Shown here: positions 1 through 14,100 of the stretch, one piece after another
How the letters are laid out: every line of letters begins with the position of its first letter
Numbering within the stretch: the first letter of the stretch is position 1
Assembly: GCF_003286085.1 (NCBI RefSeq)
Contig: NW_020825356.1
Location: 248,001-312,000 of the forward strand
DNA length: 64,000 bases
Direction: 5' to 3'
From: Drosophila persimilis
Lineage: Eukaryota > Arthropoda > Insecta > Diptera > Drosophilidae
Made by a program: the position numbers and the translations under genes
Notes under the pieces: generated by a model
What the model was told of the DNA's origin: nothing
Database searches by the model: none
What the model saw: the letters and a program-made list of their open reading frames with translations, nothing else

Positions 1-1732
1 CCGGGGCTTGCGGCTGATTTAATTACATTTCAAATCGTTCGTCAGGAAAATAAAAGAAACGCAGGCAAGCAAACAGCCCAGATCAGATGAGTGCAGGATG
101 TTGTTGCAGTTGTAATTGTTGCATGTCACTGTCTGAATGGTCTGCCCACTCACGAATGCTCTACGAACCTGCACCCTGGCAGGACCTCAGTTGCAGTTTT
201 ATTTATGCAACATCAACAGCAGCAAAAAAAGAGAGAACCAGGCAACATGCAACTGCAACAGCAACAGAAGCAGGAGCAGGAGCATCAGCAACAAATGAAT
301 GCAAAATAACAAAATGAACAGCGGCCGGGACAGGCCACAAAAGCGACAAGTGCGGGGTGGCAGAGACCTAGGGGTATGTCTGGTGCGGTGTCAGGGGGTG
401 GGTCAACTGCATCATCGTGAAACACTTTTTAAACTTTGGCATTTATTGCCTCCATCGCTCGGGCATCGTGTGCCGCGTGTCATCCAAGCAGAAACACACA
501 CAATAACAAAGCCACGCGCGGACTGGCTCACACAGATACTGATACACCCACACACACGCACGCACGCACACAGCTACACAGGGATCGAAAACCTCGAAAC
601 CGAATTGCAGTGAACGAAATTCACATCCTGAATGCCCATCAAATGCTGTCCCCAAAAACTCGGATGGGTTCCATTAGCTTAATAACGATCAAGGACACAC
701 CATTACACTCAACTCTAGGACATTCTGATTCTGAAAGAAAATGATCACCAATCATATTTCACAAAAAGTCTCGCTTAGAATCTAAGTCAGATATTTTTGT
801 TTGAAGATTCTCCTTTTCAGGAAATTAAACTCAAATCAGATATCTCCCTTATATCTCACTTAGACTAGGTTAGGTTGGGTTGAAGCGGCTGCCAGGCCCG
901 TATATCTCACTTAACTAAAGCGAAATATATGTACTAGTATATTGTAATATATGTAATAGTATATTTATCTATCCTTAAAGATTTTCCACGGCTTTCAAAA
1001 AAGTCTTCCAATTAATTATGAATATTCCATGAAATTCTGTTCGGCTATTCCTACCAATACTATTTTTAATCGTTGATATCTAAAGAGATAGAATAGGCAA
1101 CTAGTCGACTACCAGCCACTGCTCCCGCACCATTTGTTTGCTTCAATTTATTTGTGTGGTGTTCGCCTGGTATAGGCGAAAAATATTAAATTTTCTATGA
1201 GGCACAAAGGTCTAATTCCCATAGACCACCACTACCATCCACTGCCATCCCCTGCCACACCTACTGGGCTACCCGCTGACCATGGTGATGGTTCTCCCAA
1301 AAACCGAGCATTGTTTTGAAAAGTTTCGACAGCTTTTAGCCCGTCATATCACATCAGGCATTGAACTTTTGGGAACACCCCGGAAAACCCGCACCCAATG
1401 TCAGTGCATTTAATTGCCATTTAAAATGGGCTGCAGTAGGTGCATTGGGAGGCGGTGCAGAATGGGAGTTTCATCCTCGAAGCTTATGAAATTTCATTTG
1501 GCATTTGAAATTGTCATCGACGTTGCTGTTGGAGCTGCCACTGCCACTGCCACGGCCGCTAGTGTTTGCATTGGGAAGGAGGCGAAGACACGTTTTCCAT
1601 TTGGTCGATTGACAGAAAAGAGTGGATCGAAAGAGGGCGACTGGGTGTAGGGACAATAGCTGATGCATACTGTACTCCTTTGTGTATCTGTGTGTGTCGC
1701 ACACGACTCTCATTCGTTGATTCGTCTGGCAG
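1..1732. other. non-coding DNA upstream of the first recognised CARP exon
   Basis: No coding exon can be supported. The stretch has CA-rich simple sequence near 545-575 and ordinary AT-rich DNA. The downstream carbonic anhydrase-related gene needs at least one more 5' exon carrying the start codon and signal peptide. I searched for the WW-x-Y type motif that precedes this domain in CA10 and did not find it, so most of this stretch is probably intron or 5' flank. Confidence 0.5.
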
Positions 1733-4700
1733 GACCAAGCTTCTGGGGCCTTATCAATCCACAGTGGAATATGTGCAACAAAGGACGGCGCCAATCGCCC
1801 ATCGATGTGGTGCCTGACAAGCTGCTGTTCGATCCCTACCTCCGACCGCTCCACATCGACAAGCACAAGGTGTGTATATATGCATGTCATATGCATATTT
1901 CCCATATTGGGCATTCTCACCAGCCTTAAATCGGTCAACAGGTTTCTGGCACTCTGCACAATACGGGCCAGTCGCTCGTCTTTCGCGTCGACAAGGACAC
2001 CAAGCAGCATGTGAACATATCCGGCGGCCCTCTGGCCTATCGCTATCAGTTCGAGGAGATCTACATCCATTACGGCGTGGATAACACTCGCGGCTCCGAG
2101 CACTTCATCCAAGGCTACAGTTTTCCCGGCGAGGTGAGTTTCTGGCTTAGATACAGATACAGAGGGACCACCACGAATTATTCTGTCGTTTTCCTTGCAG
2201 ATTCAAATCTATGGCTTCAACAAGGAGCTATACCACAACATGTCCGAGGCCCAGCATAAATCGCAGGGTATTGTGGGACTGTCGCTTATGGTGCAGATTG
2301 GTGAGACGCCCAATCCGGAACTTCGCATCATCACGAGCACCTTCAACAAGGTGCTCTATCGTGGTGAGTGTGCCACTGACTGGCTACCTACACTAAGTAG
2401 AGTTACCTATCGATAGTTGACCTAACTAAATAGCTCAGAGTTTGTGACTTAAAGTATTTTTTTTAAGGTTTATATGTATATTTGCTCCTGTTCCCTCAGC
2501 AATAATTTGTACGCGCCTTACTTTGATTTTGGTTCTGCCAACTTCATGCGATAGGCAGACAGAACTAAAACCACTAAAACTTAATAGCTCACCCTAGTTT
2601 AGATATGGCAATACTCTCACTTAAGCTTGGTCCACCTACTCATCGATATAAAAACCGGATATCATATGACATATTGATAATAAAGCATGCAATTAAATAT
2701 GTCAACGGATACATACATACATATATATTTGTCTGGTCCATTTTATGGACATTTTTCACATAATATTGCACTAGATATCTGGTCGGTAAATAAATATCGT
2801 GATGTTTGCCATCTCTAGCTTACATTACCTTGCATAACCTTTTCCTTGCCTTCATTTCCGTTCACGCAAAAAGCCCCCGGAAATGTTGCAACGTTAATAT
2901 CGTTGCAATGCTCTGCCGCTGGCTTCCCTTTCTGCTCTCTCTGCCTCTTCCTCTCTTTTGCGAATACCATTCTCCTTCCCTGACCTGCCCTGCCCCTTTT
3001 ATGATGTCATTGCAACAACAACTGCAGTCGAGGCCATAATTATGTCCAGGCGAGCCATAAAAAATGACTCCTGGCGGGGGTACGAAATTGAGACTGCCCT
3101 GCACAAAGTGACGAAAATGAAACCTCGAATTACACTAAACCGACACTTAATAATTCCCCTTACCGGCTGGACGGACCCACAACTTCATTGCACGTCTCGT
3201 TGGCAGTTTCTTGGCCAGTTTAATAGCCTTTTTACAGGTCGTACAACTTTATGGCAGTCCAGCCCCAGCCTTAATTTGTAAAATGCCAGAGAAGCCAAGC
3301 AGCAACCAAAACCAAGAAATATGCCAGGCCACTCTCCAACAACAACAACAGAAACAGCAGCTCCAGAAGAAATCCACAAGAAATTGCTTGCTGCATAGTT
3401 GAAGGTTGAACAAATTGTAGACACTCTATGGCACTGAAAGAAGAAGGTGGATGAAAGAAATGGTAGGGAAAAGATACAGATAGGTAAAAGCATACATATG
3501 GATAGATAGTTCCAACATTAACTGGCGGAAAGACGGGATATAGCAGTGACCAATAGTGGTATAGATTAAAAGATAGGCAACGTATTCATTTATATTCACT
3601 GAAAAGGAACAAAGCAAAGATATATAGATGAAAAGAGAAATATTGATGTCCATTTTAGAAGGGCTATTAAAAAGCTATACACCTAGACAAGGATATAAGC
3701 AGAGCTACATTGACGGGCAATCATTTAGATACTTATGAATAGACACGTAAGAAAGAGAATGCAAATACATTTTGAAAGAAAGTTTCTTTTGAAATCGTTT
3801 TCCAGAAAATTTCAATCAATCTCCTCGCACATAATCGCCTCATACAATTCGGTATGCTACTTTCCAAACGGCACCCAGCACATCTACCGTGCAGCCCCAG
3901 TACTCGTATATGCTCAAGGGAAAGTAAAACTAACACTTCTGATGCAAATACCCACACCACCCACACTCGTACCCATTCGACACCGACACCGACACCGACT
4001 CCACCTCGGCGACTGCCAGACATTGAGTTGTGCTACATTGCGGCCTTACAAGCCGCGACTTGCTTCATTTCCGGCTGGCAAAATGATTTGTATGAATAAA
4101 GCCGTGCGCTGACGTTGAAGTGGTCATGTGGGGTCAGGGCGAGTCGGATTAGCTCGAGAATGGGTCGGGAATAGGTCGTGGACTGGGTGAAGATTGGGTC
4201 GGGACTGAGCCAGGATGTTGCAAGTGTTGGTGGGTGCCCGTGTCTGAATTATTCATTCGACTTTGGCATGCCGAAGTTGAAGACGTGTTTTCATATTTTT
4301 TTGCGATATGCGCATAAATAGCTCAACTTTTCTCTACACCAGCCCAGTCCTTCCTTTTCGGCTGCACCTTGAACTTTGCGTTTCTCATGTTTTATGCAAT
4401 CACAGAACCGATCCATCCTGCTCCTTCCTTCCAACAGGCTTCTCGACGCCCATCCGGCACATATCGGTGAGGTCGCTGCTGCCAAACACGGATCACTACA
4501 TCACCTACGAGGGCTCCACAACCCATCCCGGCTGCTGGGAGAGCACCGTCTGGATCATAGTTAATAAACCCATCTATATCACCAAACAAGAGGTGAGTTC
4601 GAAATCCGCCTATATCCCGCTAAATCCAAGCCCATGCAAACGACATGTAAATTTTGCTTAATGAAATATCATTTGAATATTTTGAATATCGCATGGATAT

Positions 4701-6137
4701 TGCTTACAAATTTATGTGGGTTTGTTATGTATCTAAAATAGCAAAACATTCAAAATTTATATGCTTAAACATGCAAAATTGATCTATTGGGGTACAGTTT
4801 GCGTTAAACCAACAGAAATCATGCAATGGATCATAAAAAAAAATCCTATTTTCATGGTGTGCCAGTCAATTCTTTAGGTCGAACACCGCAAATAATTAAA
4901 TGCATTTTTTGTGTGTATTCAATTGCAATTAGAGATGATTGTTATTGTTGGTTTATTTATGTGCAATCGGTTTTTTTTATCCACCTCTCCGTCTCTCTTT
5001 CTCTGTCTCTCTGTCTGTCTGTCCGTCTCATGATTTTTTTTAAATGATTGGAAGTACAATGAAATCGCATAAATGCAATTATAAAATTGCTCATCAATTT
5101 GGGCATTGGTCAGATCGCGGTTTCAGTGCGGTCAATATGCCGCTCTGTGCATAATTAAAAAACAATATTTGGTTAGTTTAATCAATTTGCATAAATGCAT
5201 GTGTAATGGTGGGATTGTAGGGCGTGGCAAGGGCTGCGGAAAGGTCGAAAAAAGCACATCGAGAAGAGTAAACAAAATAGGAATCAAATGAAACGCAAAC
5301 AAGTCAACGGTCGACTAAAAAGTGATTTTTATGAACTTCCATGACCGAAACAGAGAGTTAAACTGCTTGGACCTTTAGGGGTATTTTAATAATCGGAAGA
5401 ATTTTAAGAATCGTTAAGTTGGAAATAAAGTTTAAGGTTATGGTTAACCTTAAGGTTCCAGGAGGTTAAGAGGTCTTCATCAGAAATCTGTTTTCAGCTT
5501 GCTTACAGAATAGCCCCTACAAACCACCAAAAGTTTTCTATAAAAACTATGAATGTTAGCCTGCAGACATACAAATTAGTATAGAGTTGTCAAACATAAT
5601 TATCCGAATTTCGGTCGACAAATTGTGCAAAGCATTTGACACTTCATTCAACTTTAATTAGTGGGAAACGACAAAAAACCCGCGAAAAACCCGCAGAAAA
5701 ACCATTAAAATATATTGTCATTTGTTAAGTTGCTTGTGCGATGCGAGGGTGAATAAGGGGGGGATTGTACAGTAATGAGATATTCTGACGGCCGAAACAA
5801 TATACATACATACTCATATATATATCTTGCAGTTATACCAACTCCGACGACTGATGCAAGGCTCCGAGAGTACTCCAAAAGCTCCACTAGGTAATAATGC
5901 GCGACCCGTGCAAAGTTTACATCATAGAACCGTAAGAACGAACATAGATTTTAAGCGGAACAAGGTGAGTGCGATTCTACCACTACTCTATTCCAAGCCT
6001 CCTCCTCTTTGTGCACCCCCTCCACTTAAATGTTGTATTTTCTCTGACAGAATCAATATGCTTGCCCCTCGATGTATAAGGATATGTATTATCGGGCGAA
6101 TCGCTGGTCACCAGACACGGGACTCTTGATACGTTGA
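1733..6137 (+). CDS. carbonic anhydrase-related protein, CA10/CA11 type (5' end missing)
   Basis: Six coding exons are read: 1733-1869, 1942-2133, 2201-2363, 4438-4592, 5833-5964 and 6051-6137. All phases agree and the donors are GTGTGT or GTGAGT. Together they give 287 residues of an alpha-carbonic anhydrase fold, starting at GPSFWG, with the RQSPIDV, NISGGP, GSEH and KPIYIT landmarks. Of the three zinc histidines, the first is Tyr (EEIYIHYG), the second is kept, and the third is Gln (EIQIYGFN). The protein should therefore be catalytically dead, as in vertebrate CA10/CA11, which are secreted neurexin ligands. That family function is established knowledge; applying it here is inference. The start codon and signal peptide lie upstream and were not found. 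The gene corresponds to one of the two fly CARP genes (CARPA/CARPB), but I cannot tell which, so no symbol is given. Confidence 0.9.
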
Positions 6138-8130
6138 CAACCGTACGTGGAAGACTGCGAAAAGCAATTAATATCGTTGCTATTATTATTAATATTATAT
6201 GTGGTGAATAATGCTACAGCAATGGCAACTACATATATTGACAGCAGGAAGGGCTCCAACTGCAGCCAGTGACCGAGGCGGTCAGCGGGTCACTTTGCAG
6301 TTTTTATGTCGCATTCAATTTTCATATTCATGTTTTTAACACGAACTCGGGATTCGTTTGGCCTGCAATATTACCACAACAAAAGCAGCAGCAACAGCAC
6401 GAAACTGTATATTATTTATTGCATTATTATTAATAGCAAAACAGCCGCCGAAACAGCAGTAGCAACAACATTAAACATGAATTTAGGTAACAAATGCTTG
6501 CAGCAAAAATAACAACTACTCGTAAGAACGCTACAATTAAGTGCCTCGACTATGTAATACCCGGTACTTAGGTTCTCAAAGGGTAAACAGATGGCATGCA
6601 TTTCTTTGCAATGGCGAAAAGTAGACTTTGGCTTCCATAACCTAAATGATCTACTACTCTAAAGCCTTTCAAAACTATTTTTTTGTATTTTTCTGTTTCT
6701 TTCCCCACACATTAGCAAGATTAGAATATATCCCTTGAATTCTGCAAGTATCAGCTACGAAATTGTTGCATGCAAAAGAGAAAAAAAATAGAGGAATTTT
6801 AATGCAAAATCCTAATGCCACAAAAAACAAAACAAGCCACACACAAACGCATAGAAAATATGCAGAATATTTTGATTTCATAGTTTTGCGTAAGTGGTGA
6901 AACAATTATTGTCCAGGCAGGAATTTAATGAGAATTGCGGTGGGCATGGTGGCTGTAAAAATTCATATTCCTTTAATGCAGAGGAATCCCGGATTAAAAT
7001 TCCTCCAAAGTCCTCCAAAGAAAAGTGATATATCCTGTAATAGAACAATTAAATATTCGATGTTTGAGGGAAATCAAGCAAACTTTGGACCATTGATTTG
7101 GTTGATCTGTTAGGTGGTACCTTTGCTTTTTTTTCGATTCGGTTCAGGCTTAAAGGCTTAGATTTAATCCGAGCTCATTTGAATATTTTCGATTCAATGC
7201 GTTTCTGAATGCAATAATTATTTGCGACTTACAATTGTTTTGTATTACACATCTTTTGTTATGGTATGCAACAACGGCTACAACAACAAGTAACAAATAA
7301 GAGAAACAATATATAAAAATGAACAAAATAGGAGAATTTCCGTAAACTGGATGGGTGGACAATAACTAACAAACAAATCGAAAACGAAAACGAAAACGAA
7401 AGAGAAGAACGAATGGAGAGAAAGTATAACAAATGGCAACAGAAATTAACAAAAGTAAATATTCATATAAATATAAAAATAGCAAAGGTATATATATACT
7501 CACAGGCAAACATATATATAAATATAAATGCCTATATACAACTCTCTCTCTATATATATACATACATATATATCTATACTATATACATATGTAGTATGTG
7601 TTATACAGACATGGATGACGGAGAACTAAGGAAACTAAATGCAATGCAGCCAGGAAGTTGAAAGCGAAATTCGGTTAGGATGGGCACATCGTTCACACAC
7701 CATATATGATAGCTATATATATATATATATATATATATAACTACGATATGTAAGCCAGCAGCCACTATAAGTCTATAGACCGCTTTCCCTTCCACACAGA
7801 CCACGAAAAAAAAAAATCAAACTCCCTACCAAAAGCATTTAAAAAAACACACAGTATAAACGGCTTTGACGATGATATGGCAGGACATCTCTTTCCTTCA
7901 CATCCCCATACACACATACATACATACATACATACATATATCTAGTCATGGAGTATACACAAAGCGAATGGGCTACAAAACATAACTAATTCTAGAATGC
8001 AAGCATTAGAACTATGTAACTAACTAAACTAACTAATGGATTAATGGATTAACTAGCAAAGTGGCTAACAAAAATCAAATTCAAGTAAAGTTAGATGCGA
8101 ATACTCGTACCGAAACAAATAAAATAAATG
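6138..8130 (+). other. long 3' UTR of the CARP gene (inferred)
   Basis: AT-rich sequence with several microsatellites, including a TA run near 7710-7740 and CATA repeats near 7912-7937, follows the TGA at 6135-6137. It contains no supported ORF. The overlapping polyadenylation signals at 8118-8128 make a plausible end. The extent is inferred from these signals only. Confidence 0.4.
8118..8128 (+). terminator. overlapping AATAAA polyadenylation signals
   Basis: AATAAA occurs at 8118-8123 and again at 8123-8128, about 2 kb after the CARP stop codon. No coding sequence intervenes, so this is a candidate 3' end for that transcript. Confidence 0.4.
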
Positions 8131-11100
8131 AATTTTTTTGGTAATTTTTTTTTAACGTCTGAGTGTGCAAAAGTTTTGGGCAAACAACGTTGTTGCAAAG
8201 TGCTGTAGAGACAAGTATTACGGATAGTGTAGAACCTAAGTTACTGAATAGCGTTTAGCAGTTAGCACGACCTGAGTTTGTAATATATAAAGACACGACG
8301 ATATATAGTATTTATGTATACGTATATATAAAGGAGTAAATATCGTGTATCGGATCCGTTCAATTCCCACATTCGCAGCTGTCGAGCAGACAATTAATGT
8401 GCAATTATTATATTTCCTTTGGGCCAGCCAAGCAAAACCAACTAAGTAACTATCTTACTAGGCTCCAATCCCCAATTCCCAATTACCAATCCCCAATTAT
8501 GTGTAGAACATTAACTATTTGTATAAAAGCTAAAACAGAGAACGAAACAGAGAAACAAATTCCTCAACTCGGAAACACTTTGCTATGACTGTAAGTTACT
8601 ATTGTGTTGCCGTAACAAAATTCAGAACTATATAGTATATATATATAAACTATACAAACCATATATATATACATACATATGTGTAACTATAAATGCAAGA
8701 ATTAGCAAGCATAGTGCAGGAAAATAACAATTGAGCAAGGCTTGAGAGAAGCAAAACGAAACAGATACGAAACGGAATGTTGTTTCCCCCAAAAACGAAA
8801 CTGAAGAATGCAAAACTAATAAATGAAAAACGAAAAGTATTATATGAGAAAAAGAAAAACCGAAAACACACTGAATCTTTTCATTTGTGGCTGAAGGGGG
8901 TGCTGGGTTATTGTTGGGTAAGTATCTGGCTTCCACTTCCTTAAAGCTAATCAAACTGCCCTCTGGGTCTTGTTCTGGTTCTGGTTCTGGTTCTGTTTCA
9001 ATATCCGGTTTCACCTAATCACAGGAGCATTCAGTGCCAATGAAATTTGAAATTCTTAGCAAGCGACGAGCGAAGGATGAGAGTTTGGGGCACAAAGATG
9101 TCCTGGAGATACCTTTGATATTTGAAGTATGGCTTCTGGAACTCAGGCAGTACTTGCAGGGTATTGCATGCAATACTCTGTTAATCTGCTCATCGAAATA
9201 AATCCTTCCACAAAGCCTTTGGTATTGGCTGAGGGGTGAACAAAAGTTCAAAATGCATTCGAGCCGAGCATTAATTGGAAGTTCAGGCTCTCGGCCAGGG
9301 CGCAATAATAATTATAACAGCGGGTGCGTTACGCAGTCAAGTGCTTAGAAATGTGGCAACAACGAAGAAATGATTTTATTTCCGTTTGCTGCCACGATGA
9401 CGGCACAGTGGGGTCCACGGACACAGTGGGAATGGGCCTGTTTAAATATGCAATTTCAATTTCCGAAAAACACAAAACGCGTGCTACACGCAGAGGATTC
9501 ACACAGCTCAGGATTTCCATGCGAGTGCGACTGGAATGGGAATGGCAATGGCAATCTAAATCGGAATGGAGATGAGGTTGCTTGGTTGCATGGTGGGGGC
9601 TAGAGGGGATGTAAAATTTGATGTTGAATGTTACCAGGCAATCGGAAACAGTGGGTTTAGTTGGTGTGGATTGGGGTGGTGGTGGTGGTTGTGGTTGTGG
9701 GCCACTGGCCGCATGTTTAATTGGACGCAATTGAAACTAAACTAGCGTAAAATGGAAATAAAAACACAAATGGAATTGTTGCTCTTGTCCGATACGCTCC
9801 GCCCACCCCTGCCATAAGGTAATAGGAATTCATTCGTTTCGCATAAAAATTAATTACAAATTAATTTACCATAAATTGAAATTGGTCCCCGCATTCAGCG
9901 CAGGGAGGGACTAGCAGGATGAGGGTCCTGTCGGCCGGTGGTCAGTCGAGTGGTTGGCCCGAAGTTTGCAGCTGCCGGGTAGCAAGTGGCGTACGAATTA
10001 TCCAAAAAAAAAGTGTGGGTATCAGCAGAATCCCCACAGAATCGTTTTCCATATAACAAGCGTTCATTAGCACCCAGTCATTAGCACAAAGTTAGTCACT
10101 AGGCACCAGATAAACTTTTTTAAAGCGATTTATGCACTAAAGCTGTCTGACTGACAGTCTAAGAACACGATCCCTAACTCTAGTGCCCCTTCTGTTCTGC
10201 TCTATCGTGAATGCGCGATTTTTGCACCCCTAATATTTGTGTATGAGTGATGGCCAGCGTTCTCCATGACACCCACACTTAACTGCGTTTTTTCAACTGC
10301 CGCCGATTCGGCGGCCATTGTTTATGTGGATGCTGCGCATGGGGTGAGTGTGATTCCTGGAGCTGGGCGTAAAATTAAGGCCTGAACCGCATTTTACGAA
10401 ATGCGGTCAGAAGGACTAATTATGCTAAACGTTGTAACCGCAACATCCAGTTAGCCATGGCCGAGAGCCCGCCCCATGCCACTGGCCGGGACCCTGGTTT
10501 AACTATTTTCGTTGTTTTGCTGTATTGTCGTTCCCGATGCGATAAACCAAAAACTGTTCGCGATATTTCAATTATACTCGTGTACGGATACACTCGTTTA
10601 TATTTATGCAGAACCATTGCCCAGGGCCGGGCGTATGTAATGCATTATGGATTTTGGCAAAGTTTTAGCTGTTGCCTCCTGCCACGACGCACAGCGGGTG
10701 CAGCGGGGCGACAGGGGCAGTAGCACAACTGATATACAAAAAGCGTTGCCTACTTTTTGGGGCCCTCTGCTGGTGAAGCCATTGAAAAGAGCGGTCGGAT
10801 GGAGTGGCCATGGAGGGGGTGGGGTTGGGCTGGTAGCAGGAGGTGTGACTATGCCGCAGCGGTACATGTAAATAACAGCAAAAGTTTTAATTAAATTTTA
10901 AATACAAGTTAATTTTGTGTATTTTCACGCGCCACACACACACACATACCAGTTTAAATTTTACTTAACTCTTCGTGTATGTGTTTTTGGTCAATTATTT
11001 ACATATGTATTTGTGTGTGTGTGTATGTGTGTGTGTGTGTGAAAATGAGTTATAAATATTTAGTTGTAATTCATGTTTAGTTTTCCATTGTTGGCGGCCT

Positions 11101-14100
11101 TAAAAACCAAATTAATATTCATGAACAAACGGCGCGACCGGTTCAAATTTTAATTAGAAATAAATAATACAGACAGTCATTCTCGTGCAACCAAACAACT
11201 AACTTGTTGCACCCGCCCCAGGCCTATCAACACAACCAGCTAACAGCAACCATCAAACACTCGTACAATCCACGTAATCATAGCCATTCCGGCCAAGACT
11301 CTTTCTGAATTATCTTCCCTAATCGAAAATATCATAATGCAATGCAGCTCGTCTAGATACCTGTCCCCCCCTCTCATCGTACACTCCTGCGTTGGTTAGT
11401 GTGTGTGGCCCAATCACATTCTCGTGATTTGCAAGTAATCATGTTGTACACCTTGAGGCCATACAACGCATACTGATGATGATTCCTATTGCTCTTCCCG
11501 TCCGTGTTCCTGTTGCTATTCCCATTCCGATTCGTGTTATATCTTCAGTAATAAACGTGCGTAATCAAGCCATGGCCAGGTCTGCCTGGTCTGGGTTTAG
11601 GTCTGGGTCTAGGTCTGGGTCTGGTGCTGGTCCACAACAAAAGCCAGCGGCAGAAGAAAATGCACATTTGCACGAGTCCTATATGCATGCTCCTTGATCC
11701 ATAGTCCGGGTGTAATATTTGATTTTGATTGAAGTGCAGTCAGGCATGTGCGGCCAAGGAAAAATCGCACGAGACCTTACCAATCCTCTCAGCCAACCGA
11801 CAACCGACTACCGACTTTCACATGCCGCTTGCCTGTTGCCTATTCAGACAGTCAGTCCGGTGTCAGGGTTACAAGGCAAGCACATAATGAGAGCAAGGGA
11901 CCAGAGTGGCAAAAAGAGGAGAAAAAAAATGCATTATAATGCTGCCTGCCAACCAACATGAACGTGAACGAACGCCTCCGGATTGCGCTCTCCTGAGACT
12001 CTATTTTAGCTACGTGACCATCCTTGGTCCAGGGCTGCAGCTACGGAACGGAATCGGATTTCGATTTAAAATTGTGCGGCACCTAGTATTGTTCTTGAAT
12101 CCTGATTGAAATCCAACTGCAATGTTCTGGAAGTGTGTAAATTCGGTTTTGTATGCAGAATTGTGGGGAATTGCTATGATTCATCGTTGGAAAGAGCAAC
12201 CAAGAGATACGCTGGATTGCTGTCCTAACTTGGGGGATCATTTACAAGGGAAGTTAATTGCAGTCACTTACCAAAAGCACTCCGACGTATCAGGGACCAC
12301 TGGAATCTCCAATGAACCATTCTATAATGCACCAATGGAACTAGTTCCGCAACGGACTTGGTTTTCCAGCCCCAGAACCGCTACATCTCGCGCTGCATTC
12401 GCTGCGACTTGACAGGCATCCTGGAGCCGACAACCCCTGACTGCACCCCGAAACACGTTGATCTCCTTTCAGTTCGGGGGCTAAGCCTGCTCCGGCTTCG
12501 GCTTCGGCACATCCCCTTACTCCTGCCACGGCGGCACCAGTACTCCGCCTCCCACGACTTTCTCCGTTTTTTCACGCCAAGCTATTTTATGGCCTGCATA
12601 AATCAGAGATGCCCTGCACCTTCCTCCACAGCAAGCTGTCTGGACACGCTTTCCCCACCGCCAAAAAAAACGTAGGGGCTGTGGGCGTGGCACTTGATGA
12701 TGACGATATTATTGGGAGCCCTACACACTAAACATATATGTACATACATATGTATACGGGTACATCCATGTGTATCTTCATCTGTTAAGTTTAGGCCTTC
12801 GTAATTGCCGACACTCGCAGCGCATGAAAATTTAAAACGCAACAAATGAAAGAAAATGCCGCTTTGCTCTCGCCCTCAGTTTTCCAAGTGGCTTTTTGGC
12901 TTTGACTGCGAATTAAGGGGACTCCTCGTCCCCAATTTGTTTTGGCCTCGTTTTACAAGGCGCAAGGCGGTGGGAATGGAAATGGGATTGGGATTGGGAT
13001 TGCGGCTGCTGCTGCTGCAGGGGAAAGAAAAAACATTTAGGCAACTTGGCCCTTTGAAGGCTCGTGGTCATAAATTCCGTTCTCACCACATTTTCCCTTT
13101 GCCGTTCTCACACACTTTTCATTTATTCTTTTTCCTGGCTCTCTCTCTCTCTCTCTCTCTGTTTGGGGGCAAGGCATAAACATTTTCGTCTGCCAAGGTG
13201 CAAAAAAACGGCAGACCAAACAGGAAGGGGAGTCAAAAGAGAGGAACCCCAAAACCAACGAACATTTAATACTCTGAAAATTCAACTCAAACTTCAACTT
13301 GAGAAAATACCTAGAAAAAGTTACACGAAATGCACTCAGATCAATCTGATTTTCTTTTGCGCAAATATTAGGTTAAATAACTCTATAAAATTGTCCCAAA
13401 AATGCTCCGAATGGGACGCTGCACTTCGATGGAAAGCGGCTCTCTGGCACAGCAGAAGCCTCCACAATGAAATGCCAAAAAACAAAGCATATTTCTGGCC
13501 ATACCGTCTAACTTGACTTGGTTTGGTCCTTGGCATGGGCTGCTGGCTGGTTCTTTGGCAGACAGACAGAAAGACAGCCCAGAGTGGGTGGGAGCCAGAG
13601 AAAGAAATAAGGAATCTAAAATGATAATAAAATATTCATATTAATCTGCTGGGCTCATAAAATATTCAGCTGCGTAATTGTTGGCATTACGCTCGAGTCC
13701 AAGCCCAGCCAGCTATGACGACAGACGAAAGGTCTGTGTGCCAGCAGTGCCATCATCATCATCATCATCGTCTCCAACTCCCGCATCAGGAAAGGAAATG
13801 CCAAACAAAAATCTTGTCAGTTTTATAATTTACACCTGGCTGCTTCTACCTCTACCTCTCCCTCTCTCCATACTCCCTGTTTCTTCTGTGTCTCTTTCCC
13901 AAAAAATAAAAGAAAATACACTTTAAAGCTAGTAGCTTTAAGAGCTAAATAGAGAGGTGTCATGTGTAAAGGAAGAATGCCACAACAACCCAATTCGAGC
14001 GAAACCAATGCCAGGCAATGGCAATCCCATTAAGCTATTCATAATTGCTCATAATTTTGGTTGATTTCATTAGCATATGTAGCATTTTAATTTGATGTGG

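Noticed and set aside
860..905. GGTTAGGTTGGGTTGAAGCGGCTGCC sequence resembling a dispersed Drosophila repeat
   Set aside because: It is too short to assign to a transposon family, with no ends visible.
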